From contig NZ_VIUE01000003.1 of assembly GCF_007828215.1 (NCBI RefSeq), forward strand, positions 186,001-250,000: a stretch of 64,000 nucleotides of DNA, read 5' to 3'. Of this stretch, positions 1 through 12,618 are shown piece by piece. The DNA comes from Pseudomonas sp. SJZ074. Its GTDB lineage: Bacteria; Pseudomonadota; Gammaproteobacteria; Pseudomonadales; Pseudomonadaceae. The notes beneath the pieces are model-generated. The model had not been told where the DNA came from. It searched no databases and saw only the letters and a list, made by a program, of their open reading frames with translations. Position 1 is the first letter of the stretch, and the number at the start of each line of letters is the position of its first letter. The position numbers and the translations under genes are program-made.

Positions 1-563
<563 letters not shown>

Positions 564-632
564 TCATTGTCTGGCGCAACGACATGGTGCCGTCGCGCTG
601 GGTAGATTCAAATAGATTCAGGGACGGCCGGT

Positions 633-1618
633 TCATGGCGAGGCACTCCAGCCGCCATCGGGTGCGGCGAAACGCCAGATGATCGGCCGCTCCTCGCCGT
701 CGGCCCGCGGCCCGTCATTGTTGTCCAGGCCAACCCAGGCGCCGGTGGCATCCACCACCAGGGCCTCGGCCAGCCCGTAGGCCTGGGAATAACGGCGATT
801 GTCCTGCAGGGCTTCGGCGGCGAATGACCAGCAGCGCTCGACTTCGGCGCTCTGGAGGTCGCGTCGGCAGATCTGATAGGCGTTGCGTTCCAGGGTGAAA
901 AGCTTGCCATTGAACAGTGACAGGTCGGCAAAGTCCCGGGACACGGCCTTGGCGTTGGGAAACTGCGCCGGCTGCATTTCCTGCCCCGCTTCGCTCAACA
1001 GCACACAATGACCATCACAGTCCCATACTGTTTGCCGACGCTTGATCAACAGCAAGCCACGTCGCTCCCGCTCCGCCGCCAGCCACAAGCGGTCCCCGGC
1101 CGGGTTCACCGCCAGTCCTTCGAACAGCGCATTGAAATGCAACAACATGCCGCTGGCACGGGCCTCGCGGATCATCGTCGGTGCAATCTTCAACCAGGAG
1201 ACTTCGCCCAACGGCGGCACCTGCAACACGGCGGCATGGGACTCGCTGACCACATAACGATTGCCGGCGCTGTCGCAACTGATGCCTTCGAAATCCAGTT
1301 CGCCACCGCGCAGGAACGACGCCGCCCAGGTACGTGATCGCAGCCCCCAGGGCAAGCCGCTGTCCGGCGCCTGCGGCACGTCGATGATCAACGCCTGGGC
1401 AGGCCAGGCCCCATCACCGGAAGTATCCAGGCGATAAATGCGATCATCGTCGCGATCCGACACTGTCCACATCTCATCGCCGCAAAGGGCCAGGCCGGAC
1501 AGATTGCCGCCGCGCATGCCGTCGACAGCGTGCTCGGACAGCAATTTCAGTTCCGGTGCAGGCCCCGCGAAGATGGCCCCCGCCCACAGCAACAACGCCA
1601 GGGCGAAACCGTTGCGCA

Positions 1619-1619
<1 letters not shown>
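633..1619 (-). CDS. Secreted phytase-esterase-like beta-propeller protein
   Basis: A 328-residue protein with an N-terminal signal peptide (RNGFALALLLWAGAIFAG, cleavage near residue 19). The rest looks like the 'esterase-like activity of phytase' family (SDRDDDRIYRLD, DFEGISCD, EGLAVNP, WVGLDNNDG), in which acidic loops of a beta propeller bind metal. The substrate is unknown; export to the periplasm is inferred from the signal. The start codon overlaps the parE stop by one base (TGATG), so translation is probably coupled to parE. P. aeruginosa has a comparable gene between parE and parC. The family call rests on remembered motifs; no specific phosphatase activity should be assumed. Confidence 0.8.
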
Positions 1620-3535
<1,916 letters not shown>

Positions 3536-3564
3536 TCAGTGTTCGAATAAAAAGGGGCGATGGC

Positions 3565-4173
3565 TCACAGCGAGGTGAAGTCGATCGCCTGGTACAAATC
3601 GGCGCCAATACCGGCAAAATTCAATAGGGCCGGCAACTGTTGGGCAAACCCCTGGAAACTGTGATCGCCGCCGGCCTGGATGCGCAAGGCACAGGCACGG
3701 TAGTACTGCTGGGCGTGGCGATAATCCAGCGTTTCGTCACCGGTTTGCAACCATACCTGATACCGCTGCGGATCCTGGGGCGCCGGCACTTCCAACGTGG
3801 CCAGGGCCGTGACGTGGTCGTGGGTCAATTCCCAGGTTTCATCGGTGTACAGATTCTTTTGCGTGCCCAGGTAACCGTCGAACATCCGATGGGGGCTGAC
3901 CGCAGGGTTGATCAACAGTGCCTTGAGGCCGTGGCGCTCGGCCAAGTGAGTCGCATAGTAGCCGCCGAGCGAGCTGCCGACCAGCAGCGGACGGCCCAGT
4001 TGTGTAATCGCCTGTTCCAGCTGGGCCATGGCTTCGCGGGGGTGGTGGTGCAGGGCTGGCACTTGCAGTCGGTCGGCCAGGCCCAGGCGGGTCATCACGT
4101 CGATGAGTTGACGGGCCTTGGTCGAGGCTGGGGCGCTGTTGAAGCCGTGGATGTAGAGGATCGAGGCCGACAT
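3565..4173 (-). CDS. yqiA: YqiA-type esterase, alpha/beta hydrolase
   Basis: A 202-residue alpha/beta hydrolase of the YqiA/YcfP family. The nucleophile elbow is GSSLGGYYA (GxSxG type) and the likely catalytic His lies in GGDHSFQGF near the C-terminus. The N-terminus SASILYIHGFNSAPAS supplies the HGF oxyanion motif. It has no signal peptide, so it should be cytoplasmic. It is next to parE, as in E. coli and P. aeruginosa. In P. aeruginosa cpdA lies directly upstream; here the repeat-flanked block at 4291-5912 separates them. The physiological substrate is unknown. Confidence 0.92.
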   Translation of the reverse strand: MSASILYIHGFNSAPASTKARQLIDVMTRLGLADRLQVPALHHHPREAMAQLEQAITQLGRPLLVGSSLGGYYATHLAERHGLKALLINPAVSPHRMFDGYLGTQKNLYTDETWELTHDHVTALATLEVPAPQDPQRYQVWLQTGDETLDYRHAQQYYRACALRIQAGGDHSFQGFAQQLPALLNFAGIGADLYQAIDFTSL

Positions 4174-4290
4174 GCCAACTTCCTATGTGTGAGAGGCAAA
4201 GGTCGGAGTTTACAGGGAGTTTGTGGCGGTTTGGGGGGATTTGCCTTCTTATAGCTGCCTCATCTCTGTCGGTTGTACGTCGATCCAATG

Positions 4291-4680
4291 GTGGGAGCGA
4301 GCCTGCTCGCGATGGCTGTGTGTCAGTCTGTGTGGTTTTTTTGACCGGGTACATATCCATTGCTGCGGTAACGGCTACTTAGGGTTCCGCCCTGACGGCG
4401 GCTCACTTTTTTTCAGACGCCAAAAAAAGTAAGCAAAAAAGGCTTCGCCCCACCACTGGGCACCTCGCCAAGGCTCGGCGTTCCCTCACTCCGGCATTGC
4501 TCCGTGGGCCCGCCGCGAAGGGCCATCCATGGCCCAGCGCGGCTAACCCGGCATCCATGCCGGGTTACCCACTACGCAATGCCTGCGTTCGGCCCTTGTG
4601 GTTAACGGGGCGTCCAAGATCAAAAGCCAAAGCAAGAGCAAGAGCAAGAGCAAAAGCAAAAGCAAAAGCAAAAGCAAAAA
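4291..4680 (+). repeat. Left arm of a long inverted repeat (REP + unique core + hexamer tract)
   Basis: This fills most of the 518-bp gap between yqiA and the DUF6124-like gene. From outside in it has a REP (4291-4313), about 50 bp of spacer including ACATATCCAT, a core of about 250 bp, and a run of AAGAGC/AAAAGC hexamers (4622-4680). The same order recurs inverted at 5545-5912. Bases 4483-4594 and the reverse complement of 5614-5725 differ at only one of 112 positions. The core contains open frames (protein beginning MLRGPAAKGHPW) present in both copies; these look like by-products of the repeat, not genes. Confidence 0.9.
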
Positions 4681-4691
4681 GGTTGTCTGGC

Positions 4692-5048
4692 CTATCGGGG
4701 GTCGACGACGTCCAGCGCTCGGTTTGCCAGCAGCTCACTGAGTTCGACCATCTGCTGGACGCCGAAAGCTATATGCCGGTTGGAGCCTTCCAGGTTGAAG
4801 GCCAGGTCGCTGAGCATCGCATTGGCCGAGGCCAGGGTTTCGCTGAGGTTGGCCAGGAGGGTTTCGCTGTCCAGGTCTTCGACGACGGTGAATAGCTGAC
4901 CGGGGGATGGTTTCTTTTTGGCCTGGGGTTCTGGGGCGAGGTAGAAGTTGAGGGCGCGTTCGGCGGCTTCGTCGAGTTTTTTGGTGTCGAGGCCGGTGTG
5001 GGGTGAGGTGGGATCGGTTTTTGGGGGATTGGGGGTAACTTTGAACAT
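4692..5048 (-). CDS. DUF6124/DUF3077-like small protein
   Basis: A 118-residue soluble protein starting MFKVTPNPPKTDPTSP, with a central SETLLANLSETLASANAMLS and a C-terminal VQQMVELSELLANRALD. This pattern recalls the Pseudomonas-restricted DUF6124/DUF3077 families, often present in many copies per genome with no established function; the family name is from memory. The start at 5048 is chosen over an upstream in-frame ATG at 5210 because AAGGA lies 9 bp before it and the upstream part runs through the folded leader. The stop codon lies 12 bp from the hexamer tract of the left repeat arm. The second half is predicted helical. It is the only gene between the two inverted repeats. Confidence 0.72.
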   Translation of the reverse strand: MFKVTPNPPKTDPTSPHTGLDTKKLDEAAERALNFYLAPEPQAKKKPSPGQLFTVVEDLDSETLLANLSETLASANAMLSDLAFNLEGSNRHIAFGVQQMVELSELLANRALDVVDPR

Positions 5049-5290
5049 GGTGAGATTCCTTTTACCAAGTGGAACCGCCACGTCTCGTTTTCCAGTCGAG
5101 AGGTGGCAGCTATGCGAGGGCTGGAAAAACCGAGGTAAAAGGCAAACCCGGCAGACTCGAAAGTCTCCCACGCACAGCCGCCATAACGCAGAACTGCACA
5201 GATAAAGCACGGCAGTATCTCACGTGGTGCGCTGTTACGCCTTTTACTCTTCGGGTTTTCCAGGCCCGGTCGCTGAATTGCAGCGACCGA
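5049..5290 (-). ncRNA. Structured 5' leader of the DUF6124-like gene (candidate cis-regulatory RNA)
   Basis: The 240 bases upstream of the gene fold unusually well. Arms 5077-5087 and 5097-5107 pair over 11 bp with one mismatch, just upstream of the ribosome binding site. Segments 5118-5143 and 5239-5267 are near-complementary over about 25 bp and enclose a small hairpin with arms 5153-5157 and 5162-5166, whose minus-strand loop is TTCG. Arms 5267-5275 and 5281-5289 form a further perfect 9-bp stem. No open frame explains these pairings. A riboswitch-like or thermosensor-like leader is an inference; DNA-level palindromes are the alternative. Confidence 0.5.
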
Positions 5291-5398
5291 AAAAGGTTAG
5301 CGAGTCCCCTTCCCACCCGGCAACCGCCAGAGATCGTCGGAAAAATCTGCCTGGACGTCCGACCATTCCCACAGATTTAGGTCGACTGTTAAGCCGCC

Positions 5399-5491
5399 AT
5401 CGCGAGCAGGCTCGCTCCCACAGTGGGACGAGGTATGGCCCAAGAGACAGGTCGGTCTTTAGGACGCCTTCGCGGGCAAGCCCGCTCCCAC
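5399..5491 (-). repeat. Two tandem REP sequences
   Basis: Two 23-bp REPs in the same orientation, 5399-5421 and 5469-5491, differ at a few positions and are spaced 70 bp apart. They lie inside the inverted-repeat block, between the leader and the right arm. Their reverse complements are of the GTGGGAGCGGGCTTGC type common in P. fluorescens. Confidence 0.88.
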
Positions 5492-5544
5492 AGGGGACCA
5501 AGGTCAGCCGCAAGAACAGGCCGGCCATAAGGCCGCCTCGCCGT

Positions 5545-5912
5545 TGCTTTTGCTTTTGCTTTTGCTTTTGCTTTTGCTTTTGCTTTTGATCTTTGGGCCC
5601 CATTAACCACGACGGCCGAACGCAGGCATTGCGTAGTGGGCAACCCGGCATGGATGCCGGGTTAGCCGCGCTGGGCCATGGATGGCCCTTCGCGGCGGGC
5701 CCACGGAGCAATGCCGGAGTGAGGGTACACCTCGCCTTGGCGAGGTGCCGAGTGGTGGGGCCAAGCCTTTTTGGTTACTTTGGGCTGGGCCGGCATTCCG
5801 GCGTTTGCCAAAAGTAACCCGCTGTAAGAGCGGAACCGTAAGTGGCCGTTACCGCAGAAATGGATATGTACCGATAAATCCAGGCCGCCTTCGCGAGCAA
5901 GCCCGCTCCCAC
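5545..5912 (-). repeat. Right arm of the long inverted repeat
   Basis: Inverted copy of the left arm at 4291-4680: seven perfect GCTTTT hexamers (5546-5587), the shared core, the ATGGATATGT spacer, and an outer REP (5890-5912). It ends 18 bp before the stop codon of cpdA. The 881-bp gap 5049-5929 therefore holds only the leader, REPs and this arm; I see no credible gene in it apart from spurious frames shared with the left arm. Confidence 0.9.
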
Positions 5913-5929
5913 AGGTGAAACGGGAAAAC

Positions 5930-6745
5930 TCAGTACCCCTCAGCCCCATAGTCAACCGCAAAAGCAAACCCAACCACCCGCTCAACCCCCGTCTCCAACC
6001 GCCCATCCGGCCAAAGCCGCAACCACCGATACCCCGGCGCCTGCTCCCCCACCGCAAAATCCTCACTCCCCGGCTCGAACTGAATGCACGTCGAAGGCGA
6101 AGCCAACAACCGCACCCCATTGCGCTGCTGATCCACCTCCTGATGCACATGCCCCCACAACACCGCCCGCACCTGGGGAAAGCGATCCAGCACCGCAAAC
6201 AGCGCCTCCGGATTGCGCAACCCGATGGGCTCCATCCACACGCAGCCAATCGAAACAGGATGATGATGCAGACACACCAGATGATGCCGCTCCGGCGCCT
6301 CGCTCAAGGCATTGGCCAACAGGATCAACTGCTCCTGCGCGAGAAACCCCGGCACCGAGCCGGGCACCGCAGAATCCAGCAGCGTGATACGCCAATTCCC
6401 GATGTCCACCACCGGATCGAGCAGCATGCTCTTGACCGCCGCCTCGAGCATGACCTGCGGCTCGTCATGGTTACCCGGAATCCAACGCGCCGGCGCGTCG
6501 ATCCGCGCGCTCATCTGCCGGAAAGCCTCATAGGATTGCAGCGTCCCGTCCTGGGATAAATCCCCGGTGGCAAGCATCAGGTCGATGTTCGGCTGTTGCT
6601 CCAGGACCAGGTCAATGACCGCCCGCAGGCTGTCGCGGGTGTTCATGCCCAGCAACGAAGCGTCGGCCTCGGCGAACAGGTGGCTGTCGGACAGTTGGAC
6701 CAGCAACACCGGATCGGCGGTGGTCAGGGTGGATACGCTCGGCAA
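5930..6745 (-). CDS. cpdA: 3',5'-cyclic AMP phosphodiesterase
   Basis: CpdA hydrolyses cAMP and so tempers Vfr/CRP-dependent signalling. The 271 residues carry the metallophosphoesterase signature set in order: LSDSHLF (DxH), GDLSQDG, GNHDE, HHHPV and GHVHQE. The best start is TTG at 6745: GGGAG lies 8 bp upstream and the protein then begins MPSVSTLTTADPVLLVQLSD, in register with known CpdA proteins. It is preceded by the DUF1249 gene and nudF on the same strand, the order seen in P. aeruginosa. Its downstream neighbour is now the inverted-repeat block instead of yqiA. Confidence 0.95.
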   Translation of the reverse strand: MPSVSTLTTADPVLLVQLSDSHLFAEADASLLGMNTRDSLRAVIDLVLEQQPNIDLMLATGDLSQDGTLQSYEAFRQMSARIDAPARWIPGNHDEPQVMLEAAVKSMLLDPVVDIGNWRITLLDSAVPGSVPGFLAQEQLILLANALSEAPERHHLVCLHHHPVSIGCVWMEPIGLRNPEALFAVLDRFPQVRAVLWGHVHQEVDQQRNGVRLLASPSTCIQFEPGSEDFAVGEQAPGYRWLRLWPDGRLETGVERVVGFAFAVDYGAEGY

Positions 6746-6856
6746 ATCGCTCGCTCCCAGGCGCGATCACGCCATTGGATGAAGTCGCAATTATGCTGGG
6801 GATGATCAAAAGGGGAAACCCGCGAACCGGAACCGGTTCACAGACAGCGCACTGCA

Positions 6857-7309
6857 CTAGCGAACCACTTCGAACTCGTGACCCAGCGCCAGGCAATGAC
6901 TCAGCCATTCACCCAGGAACAGATTCAACTGGGCCTTTTCGTCCGGCTGGTGCATCGAGGCATTGGGGTAAGGATAGATGCCACGAAAGCGTCTTGCATG
7001 CTCGGCGCTCACCACTTCGGCCATGCGCGCATCGTGATAGACCTGAACCTCCAGTTGCGGCACCGGCAGCCAGGGCAGGCTGTGTTCCTGGCGCACTTGC
7101 AAGGTGGTGGTGTATGGGCAGGTCTGCAGCACTTCGAGCGCCAGCACGCCGAGCATCTGATCACCATGAGTCACGGCGATGCGCCGCGGCGCCGGGTCGT
7201 TGCGCATGTCCGGCAACAAGCGCATCAGGCGGGCGTAGTTGGCCTCGCAGGCGGCTTGCAGCCCGACCAGATCGACGCGATAGCGATCGCGCAGCTTGCT
7301 TAAGACCAT
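6857..7309 (-). CDS. yqiB: DUF1249 family protein (YqiB)
   Basis: A 150-residue cytoplasmic protein of the DUF1249/YqiB family, function unknown. Recognisable pieces are ACEANYARLMRLLPD, YTTTLQVRQEH and LEVQVYHDARMAEV. It overlaps the 3' end of nudF by 10 bp and precedes cpdA, the conserved nudF-yqiB-cpdA-yqiA-parE order of gamma-proteobacteria. The 111 bp between its stop and cpdA show no clear feature. Confidence 0.9.
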   Translation of the reverse strand: MVLSKLRDRYRVDLVGLQAACEANYARLMRLLPDMRNDPAPRRIAVTHGDQMLGVLALEVLQTCPYTTTLQVRQEHSLPWLPVPQLEVQVYHDARMAEVVSAEHARRFRGIYPYPNASMHQPDEKAQLNLFLGEWLSHCLALGHEFEVVR

Positions 7310-7917
7310 AGCCCCCTCACTTCATCGCGATTCAAGGCCAGCCATTGCAAGGCAATGATGCTGGCCGCGTTGCAGATACGCCCGTCGCGCACCGCCTGCA
7401 AGGCATCCTCGAAAGCCCAGGCCTTCACGCGAATGTCTTCGGCTTCCTCTACAAGCCCGTGCAGGCCTCCGGCCCCCGTGCTGTCGCAACGCCCCAGGTA
7501 AAGATGGACAAACTCGTCGCTGCCGCCCGGCGATGGAAAATACTTGGTCATCGGCCAAAGCGCAGCGAAGTCCAGCCCAGCTTCCTCCTGCGCTTCACGA
7601 TGAGCAACTTCTTCCGGTTGTTCGTCCTTGTCGATCAGGCCCGCCACCAGCTCCACCAGCCAAGGATTGGGACTCTTGCCCATGGCGCCGACACGAAACT
7701 GTTCGATCAGCACCACCTCATCGCGCTGCGGGTCGTAGGGCAAAACGCACACTGCATCATGGCGCACGAACAATTCGCGACTGATGACACGGCTCATACC
7801 GCCAGCGAACAACTCATGGCGCAGTTGGACGCGATCGAGCTTGTAGAAACCCTGATAGCAGCTGTCGCGTTTGACAATGTCCACGGTGGTCGGTGTGGCG
7901 TTGGCGAAATCAGTCAT
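7300..7917 (-). CDS. nudF: ADP-ribose pyrophosphatase (Nudix hydrolase)
   Basis: This enzyme cleaves ADP-ribose to AMP and ribose 5-phosphate. Of the 205 residues, the Nudix box reads GLIDKDEQPEEVAHREAQEE followed by AGL, matching GX5EX7REUXEEXGU, and the substrate-side YFPSPGGSDEFVHLYLG follows as in the NudF branch. The start at 7917 (MTDFANATPTTVDIV) is chosen because GAGGA stands 5 bp upstream; an in-frame ATG at 7938 has no such site. It is the first gene of the minus-strand run toward parC. The 213-bp gap to the divergent lipoprotein gene must hold both promoters; I cannot place them with confidence. Confidence 0.93.
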   Translation of the reverse strand: MTDFANATPTTVDIVKRDSCYQGFYKLDRVQLRHELFAGGMSRVISRELFVRHDAVCVLPYDPQRDEVVLIEQFRVGAMGKSPNPWLVELVAGLIDKDEQPEEVAHREAQEEAGLDFAALWPMTKYFPSPGGSDEFVHLYLGRCDSTGAGGLHGLVEEAEDIRVKAWAFEDALQAVRDGRICNAASIIALQWLALNRDEVRGLWS

Positions 7918-8130
7918 GGCAGTCCTCGTCTGGAGCAATCGATGCGAGGTTCCTACCTCGGCTTCGCGCCATCCTAACGCGCCGATACCTTTTGATGCAG
8001 CCCCTTTCCTCTCATCGGGATGGACGGCTGAACATGAAAGAATTCTAATGAGCTTAGTGGCGAACTGATTGCCCTGCTGACAGTCGAAGCGGGTAACTTT
8101 TTGCCTTTCCCTGTTTCATGAAGGACGCCC

Positions 8131-8877
8131 ATGTCGCTTTTCAGAATCGCTTCGCTGGCCGCCATTGCCCTGACACTGGGTGCTTGCCAAAGCCTGTTCC
8201 AACCCAACTACCGCACGCCACTGGAAACCACCCGCGATGCCTCGGAACAATTGCAACCAGGCTGCGCCAGTGCCGACTGCCCATTGGTGAACATCGACAC
8301 CGTGCACTTTCCTGCCGAACCGGCCCTGGACGGGATCGTCGAAAAACGCCTGCTGCAAATGACCCGCACCACACCCGACACCCCGGCGGCGCCTACCCTG
8401 GCAGCCTACCGCGAGCAGTTCTTGCGCAGCGCGCCACCGCGCACCAGCAGCTACTTGCAGGCCAAGGTACGTGAACAACATGACGGCCTGGTGATCGTCG
8501 AGTTGTCCAGTTACCTGGACACCGGCGGCGCCCATGGCACACCGGGGCGCGGTTTCATCAATTATTCGCGCCAGCAACACAAGGTACTGGCGCTGTCGGA
8601 CATGCTGCTGCCGGGCCAGGAAGAAGCCTTCTGGAAAGCGGCCCAGGTGGCGCATAACAGCTGGCTGATCAGCACCAAGCTGGATCAGGAGCCGGAGTTC
8701 CTGAAGCAGTGGCACTTCCAGAAAACCCAGAACGTGGCGCTGACCTACGGCGGGGTGATCCTCAAGTACGAAACCAGCACTATTGCGCCTTACGCTCTGG
8801 GCCACATCGAACTGAAGATCGCTTACCCGCGCCTCAATGGCATTCTCAAGCCCGAGCTGTTTCCCGGCCGTAGTTGA
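8131..8877 (+). CDS. RsiV/DUF3298-type lipoprotein
   Basis: A 248-residue probable lipoprotein with a signal peptide and lipobox LTLGAC at residues 15-20, so lipidation would fall on Cys20. The C-terminal half (SSYLDTGGAHGTPGRGFINY, LALSDMLLPG, NVALTYGGVILKYE) resembles the DUF3298/RsiV fold, seen in anti-sigma factors and in uncharacterised lipoproteins. No anti-sigma N-terminus is present, so a regulator role is unlikely. AAGGA lies 8 bp before the start. Its 3' end overlaps the convergent transporter gene by 32 bp. Confidence 0.8.
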   Translation: MSLFRIASLAAIALTLGACQSLFQPNYRTPLETTRDASEQLQPGCASADCPLVNIDTVHFPAEPALDGIVEKRLLQMTRTTPDTPAAPTLAAYREQFLRSAPPRTSSYLQAKVREQHDGLVIVELSSYLDTGGAHGTPGRGFINYSRQQHKVLALSDMLLPGQEEAFWKAAQVAHNSWLISTKLDQEPEFLKQWHFQKTQNVALTYGGVILKYETSTIAPYALGHIELKIAYPRLNGILKPELFPGRS

Positions 8878-10138
8878 AAGCCCGACCCAGCAACAGCTGC
8901 AGCAGCCCTGCCAGGACCAGCGACGGCAGGGTTGCGCCAACATCCGGGTAGAAATTGGCCAACACGTGATAAGTGCTCACTCCACCCAGCCAGGCCAGCA
9001 GTGCCGGCCAGCGCAACGCGGCTGACACCACCTGGCTGCCGCGTTTACGCAGGATGAAATGGTCCACCAGCACCACGCCGAACAGCGGCGCGAACACCGA
9101 GCCGATCAGCAACAGGAAGTTCTGGTACTGCGCCAACGGCGCGAAGCAGGCGATCAGGGTGCAGATGACGCCAATCGCCAACGCCAGGTGCTCGACCTTC
9201 AACCCTGACAACATGCCGCTGGACACCGCCGCCGAGTGGATATCGGCAAACGCGTTTTCCGACTCGTCCAGCAGAATCAGCAGCAGTGGAATGCCCAATC
9301 CAGCGCCCGCCAGGGCCAGCAACAGCGCGTTGACTTCGCCGCTCGGTGCGAACGCCAGGGTGTAGGCGACGCCCAGGCTCATCAGCCAGAAATTACCGAT
9401 GAAGAATCCCAGCGCCGTGCCACCGAAGACATTCCTGGCGCGTTTGCCGAAGCGTGAGTAGTCGGCGATCAGCGGTAGCCAGGACAACGGCATGGCAATC
9501 GCGATATCGAAGCCCACGGCCAAGGGCATCGAGCCGTCGCCGGCCTGAGCCCACAGTGCCGTCAGGTCGGCCTTGGCGAACAGGTTCCAGGTCAGCCAGG
9601 TGCACGCCGCCAGCAGCAGCCAGATGCCCCACTTGCGCAGCACTTTACGCACGAAGGTCAGCGGCCCGCTCACCGCGAGCAAGGTGGCCAGGGCACCGAA
9701 GAACAAGGTCCACAGCAGCGGGTTCGCCCCGAGACTGCCTTCGCTGAAGGCCCGGGCGCCCAGCAGGCTGGCGGCGTCGCGCATGACGATGATTTCGAAC
9801 GAGCCCCAGCCGATCAACTGCAGCAGGTTCAACACCGCCGGTACGCTTGCGCCCTTGCTGCCCAGGCTGAGCTTGAGGGCAGCCATGGCCGACAGGCCGG
9901 TATCGCTGCCGATCACCCCGACGGCCGCCAACAGCAGGACGCCCACCAGCGTGCCGAGGAAGATCGCCAGCAACGAACCGCTCAGGCCCAGGCCCGGCGC
10001 CAGCAAGGCACCGACCTGCAAGACCATCAGGCCGATGCCGAGGGAAAACCACAGAGAGAAGAGATCGCGGGCGCCGAAGACGCGTTTGTCCAGGGGCACG
10101 GCGATGTCTGGGGAGTAGGTGCTGGGTTGGATGTTCAA
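8846..10138 (-). CDS. cytX: CytX-type hydroxymethylpyrimidine/cytosine permease
   Basis: A 430-residue inner-membrane protein of the NCS1 cytosine-permease family with about twelve hydrophobic segments. The first, SLWFSLGIGLMVLQVGAL, follows a short cytoplasmic N-terminus (PLDKRVFGARD). DESENAFADIHSAAVS sits in a mid-protein loop. CytX proteins are thought to import the thiamine pyrimidine precursor, and the position directly downstream of thiC on the same strand supports this. It could be co-expressed with thiC, although a REP pair lies between them. Other purine/pyrimidine substrates cannot be excluded. The gene ends inside the end of the convergent lipoprotein gene. Confidence 0.82.
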   Translation of the reverse strand: MNIQPSTYSPDIAVPLDKRVFGARDLFSLWFSLGIGLMVLQVGALLAPGLGLSGSLLAIFLGTLVGVLLLAAVGVIGSDTGLSAMAALKLSLGSKGASVPAVLNLLQLIGWGSFEIIVMRDAASLLGARAFSEGSLGANPLLWTLFFGALATLLAVSGPLTFVRKVLRKWGIWLLLAACTWLTWNLFAKADLTALWAQAGDGSMPLAVGFDIAIAMPLSWLPLIADYSRFGKRARNVFGGTALGFFIGNFWLMSLGVAYTLAFAPSGEVNALLLALAGAGLGIPLLLILLDESENAFADIHSAAVSSGMLSGLKVEHLALAIGVICTLIACFAPLAQYQNFLLLIGSVFAPLFGVVLVDHFILRKRGSQVVSAALRWPALLAWLGGVSTYHVLANFYPDVGATLPSLVLAGLLQLLLGRAFNYGRETARA

Positions 10139-10181
10139 GGGTTGTTATCTCAGAGGAGTATTTGTTGTTCTGATAATCGCC

Positions 10182-10274
10182 TTCGCGAGCAAGCCCGCTC
10201 CCACAGTGGACCTGCTGTGAACACAAAAGCTGCGTACACCAATGATCTACTGTGGGAGCGGGCTTGCTCGCGAA
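10182..10274. repeat. REPIN: two REPs in inverted orientation
   Basis: REP arms 10182-10204 and 10252-10274 are exact 23-bp reverse complements, spanning 93 bp in the gap between thiC and cytX. An RNA or single DNA strand through it would form a long hairpin. The 58495-58587 element has the same orientation and the same 93-bp span. Confidence 0.93.
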
Positions 10275-10309
10275 GGCGGCGGTGAAGTCACCGCCACCTT
10301 AGGCTCACA

Positions 10310-12466
<2,157 letters not shown>

Positions 12467-12618
12467 CCAGTCTAGACACAACCACGAGAGAACGCCATCG
12501 CCGCAGCAAAAGGCGTGATGAATGGCGCATATACAGGATTGTTGCCGTGCGCATGCGCAACTACACTCGCTACGCCGCGCCTCTTGTGCGCTACTCATCG
12601 TAAAATAGGGATCGCCTC

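Noticed and set aside
4497..4895. 132-residue open frame crossing the left repeat arm and hexamer tract
   Set aside because: It lies on the strand opposite the DUF6124-like gene, is made of repeat sequence found in both arms, and has no ribosome binding site.
5267..5289. 9-bp hairpin read as a terminator
   Set aside because: The adjoining run is A on the plus strand and lies on the 5' side on the minus strand, so no U-tract follows the stem in either useful direction.
5244..5711. 155-residue open frame across the right repeat arm, with a poly-(KQ) tract
   Set aside because: It is the mirror of the left-arm frame; the KQ run is only the hexamer repeat translated.
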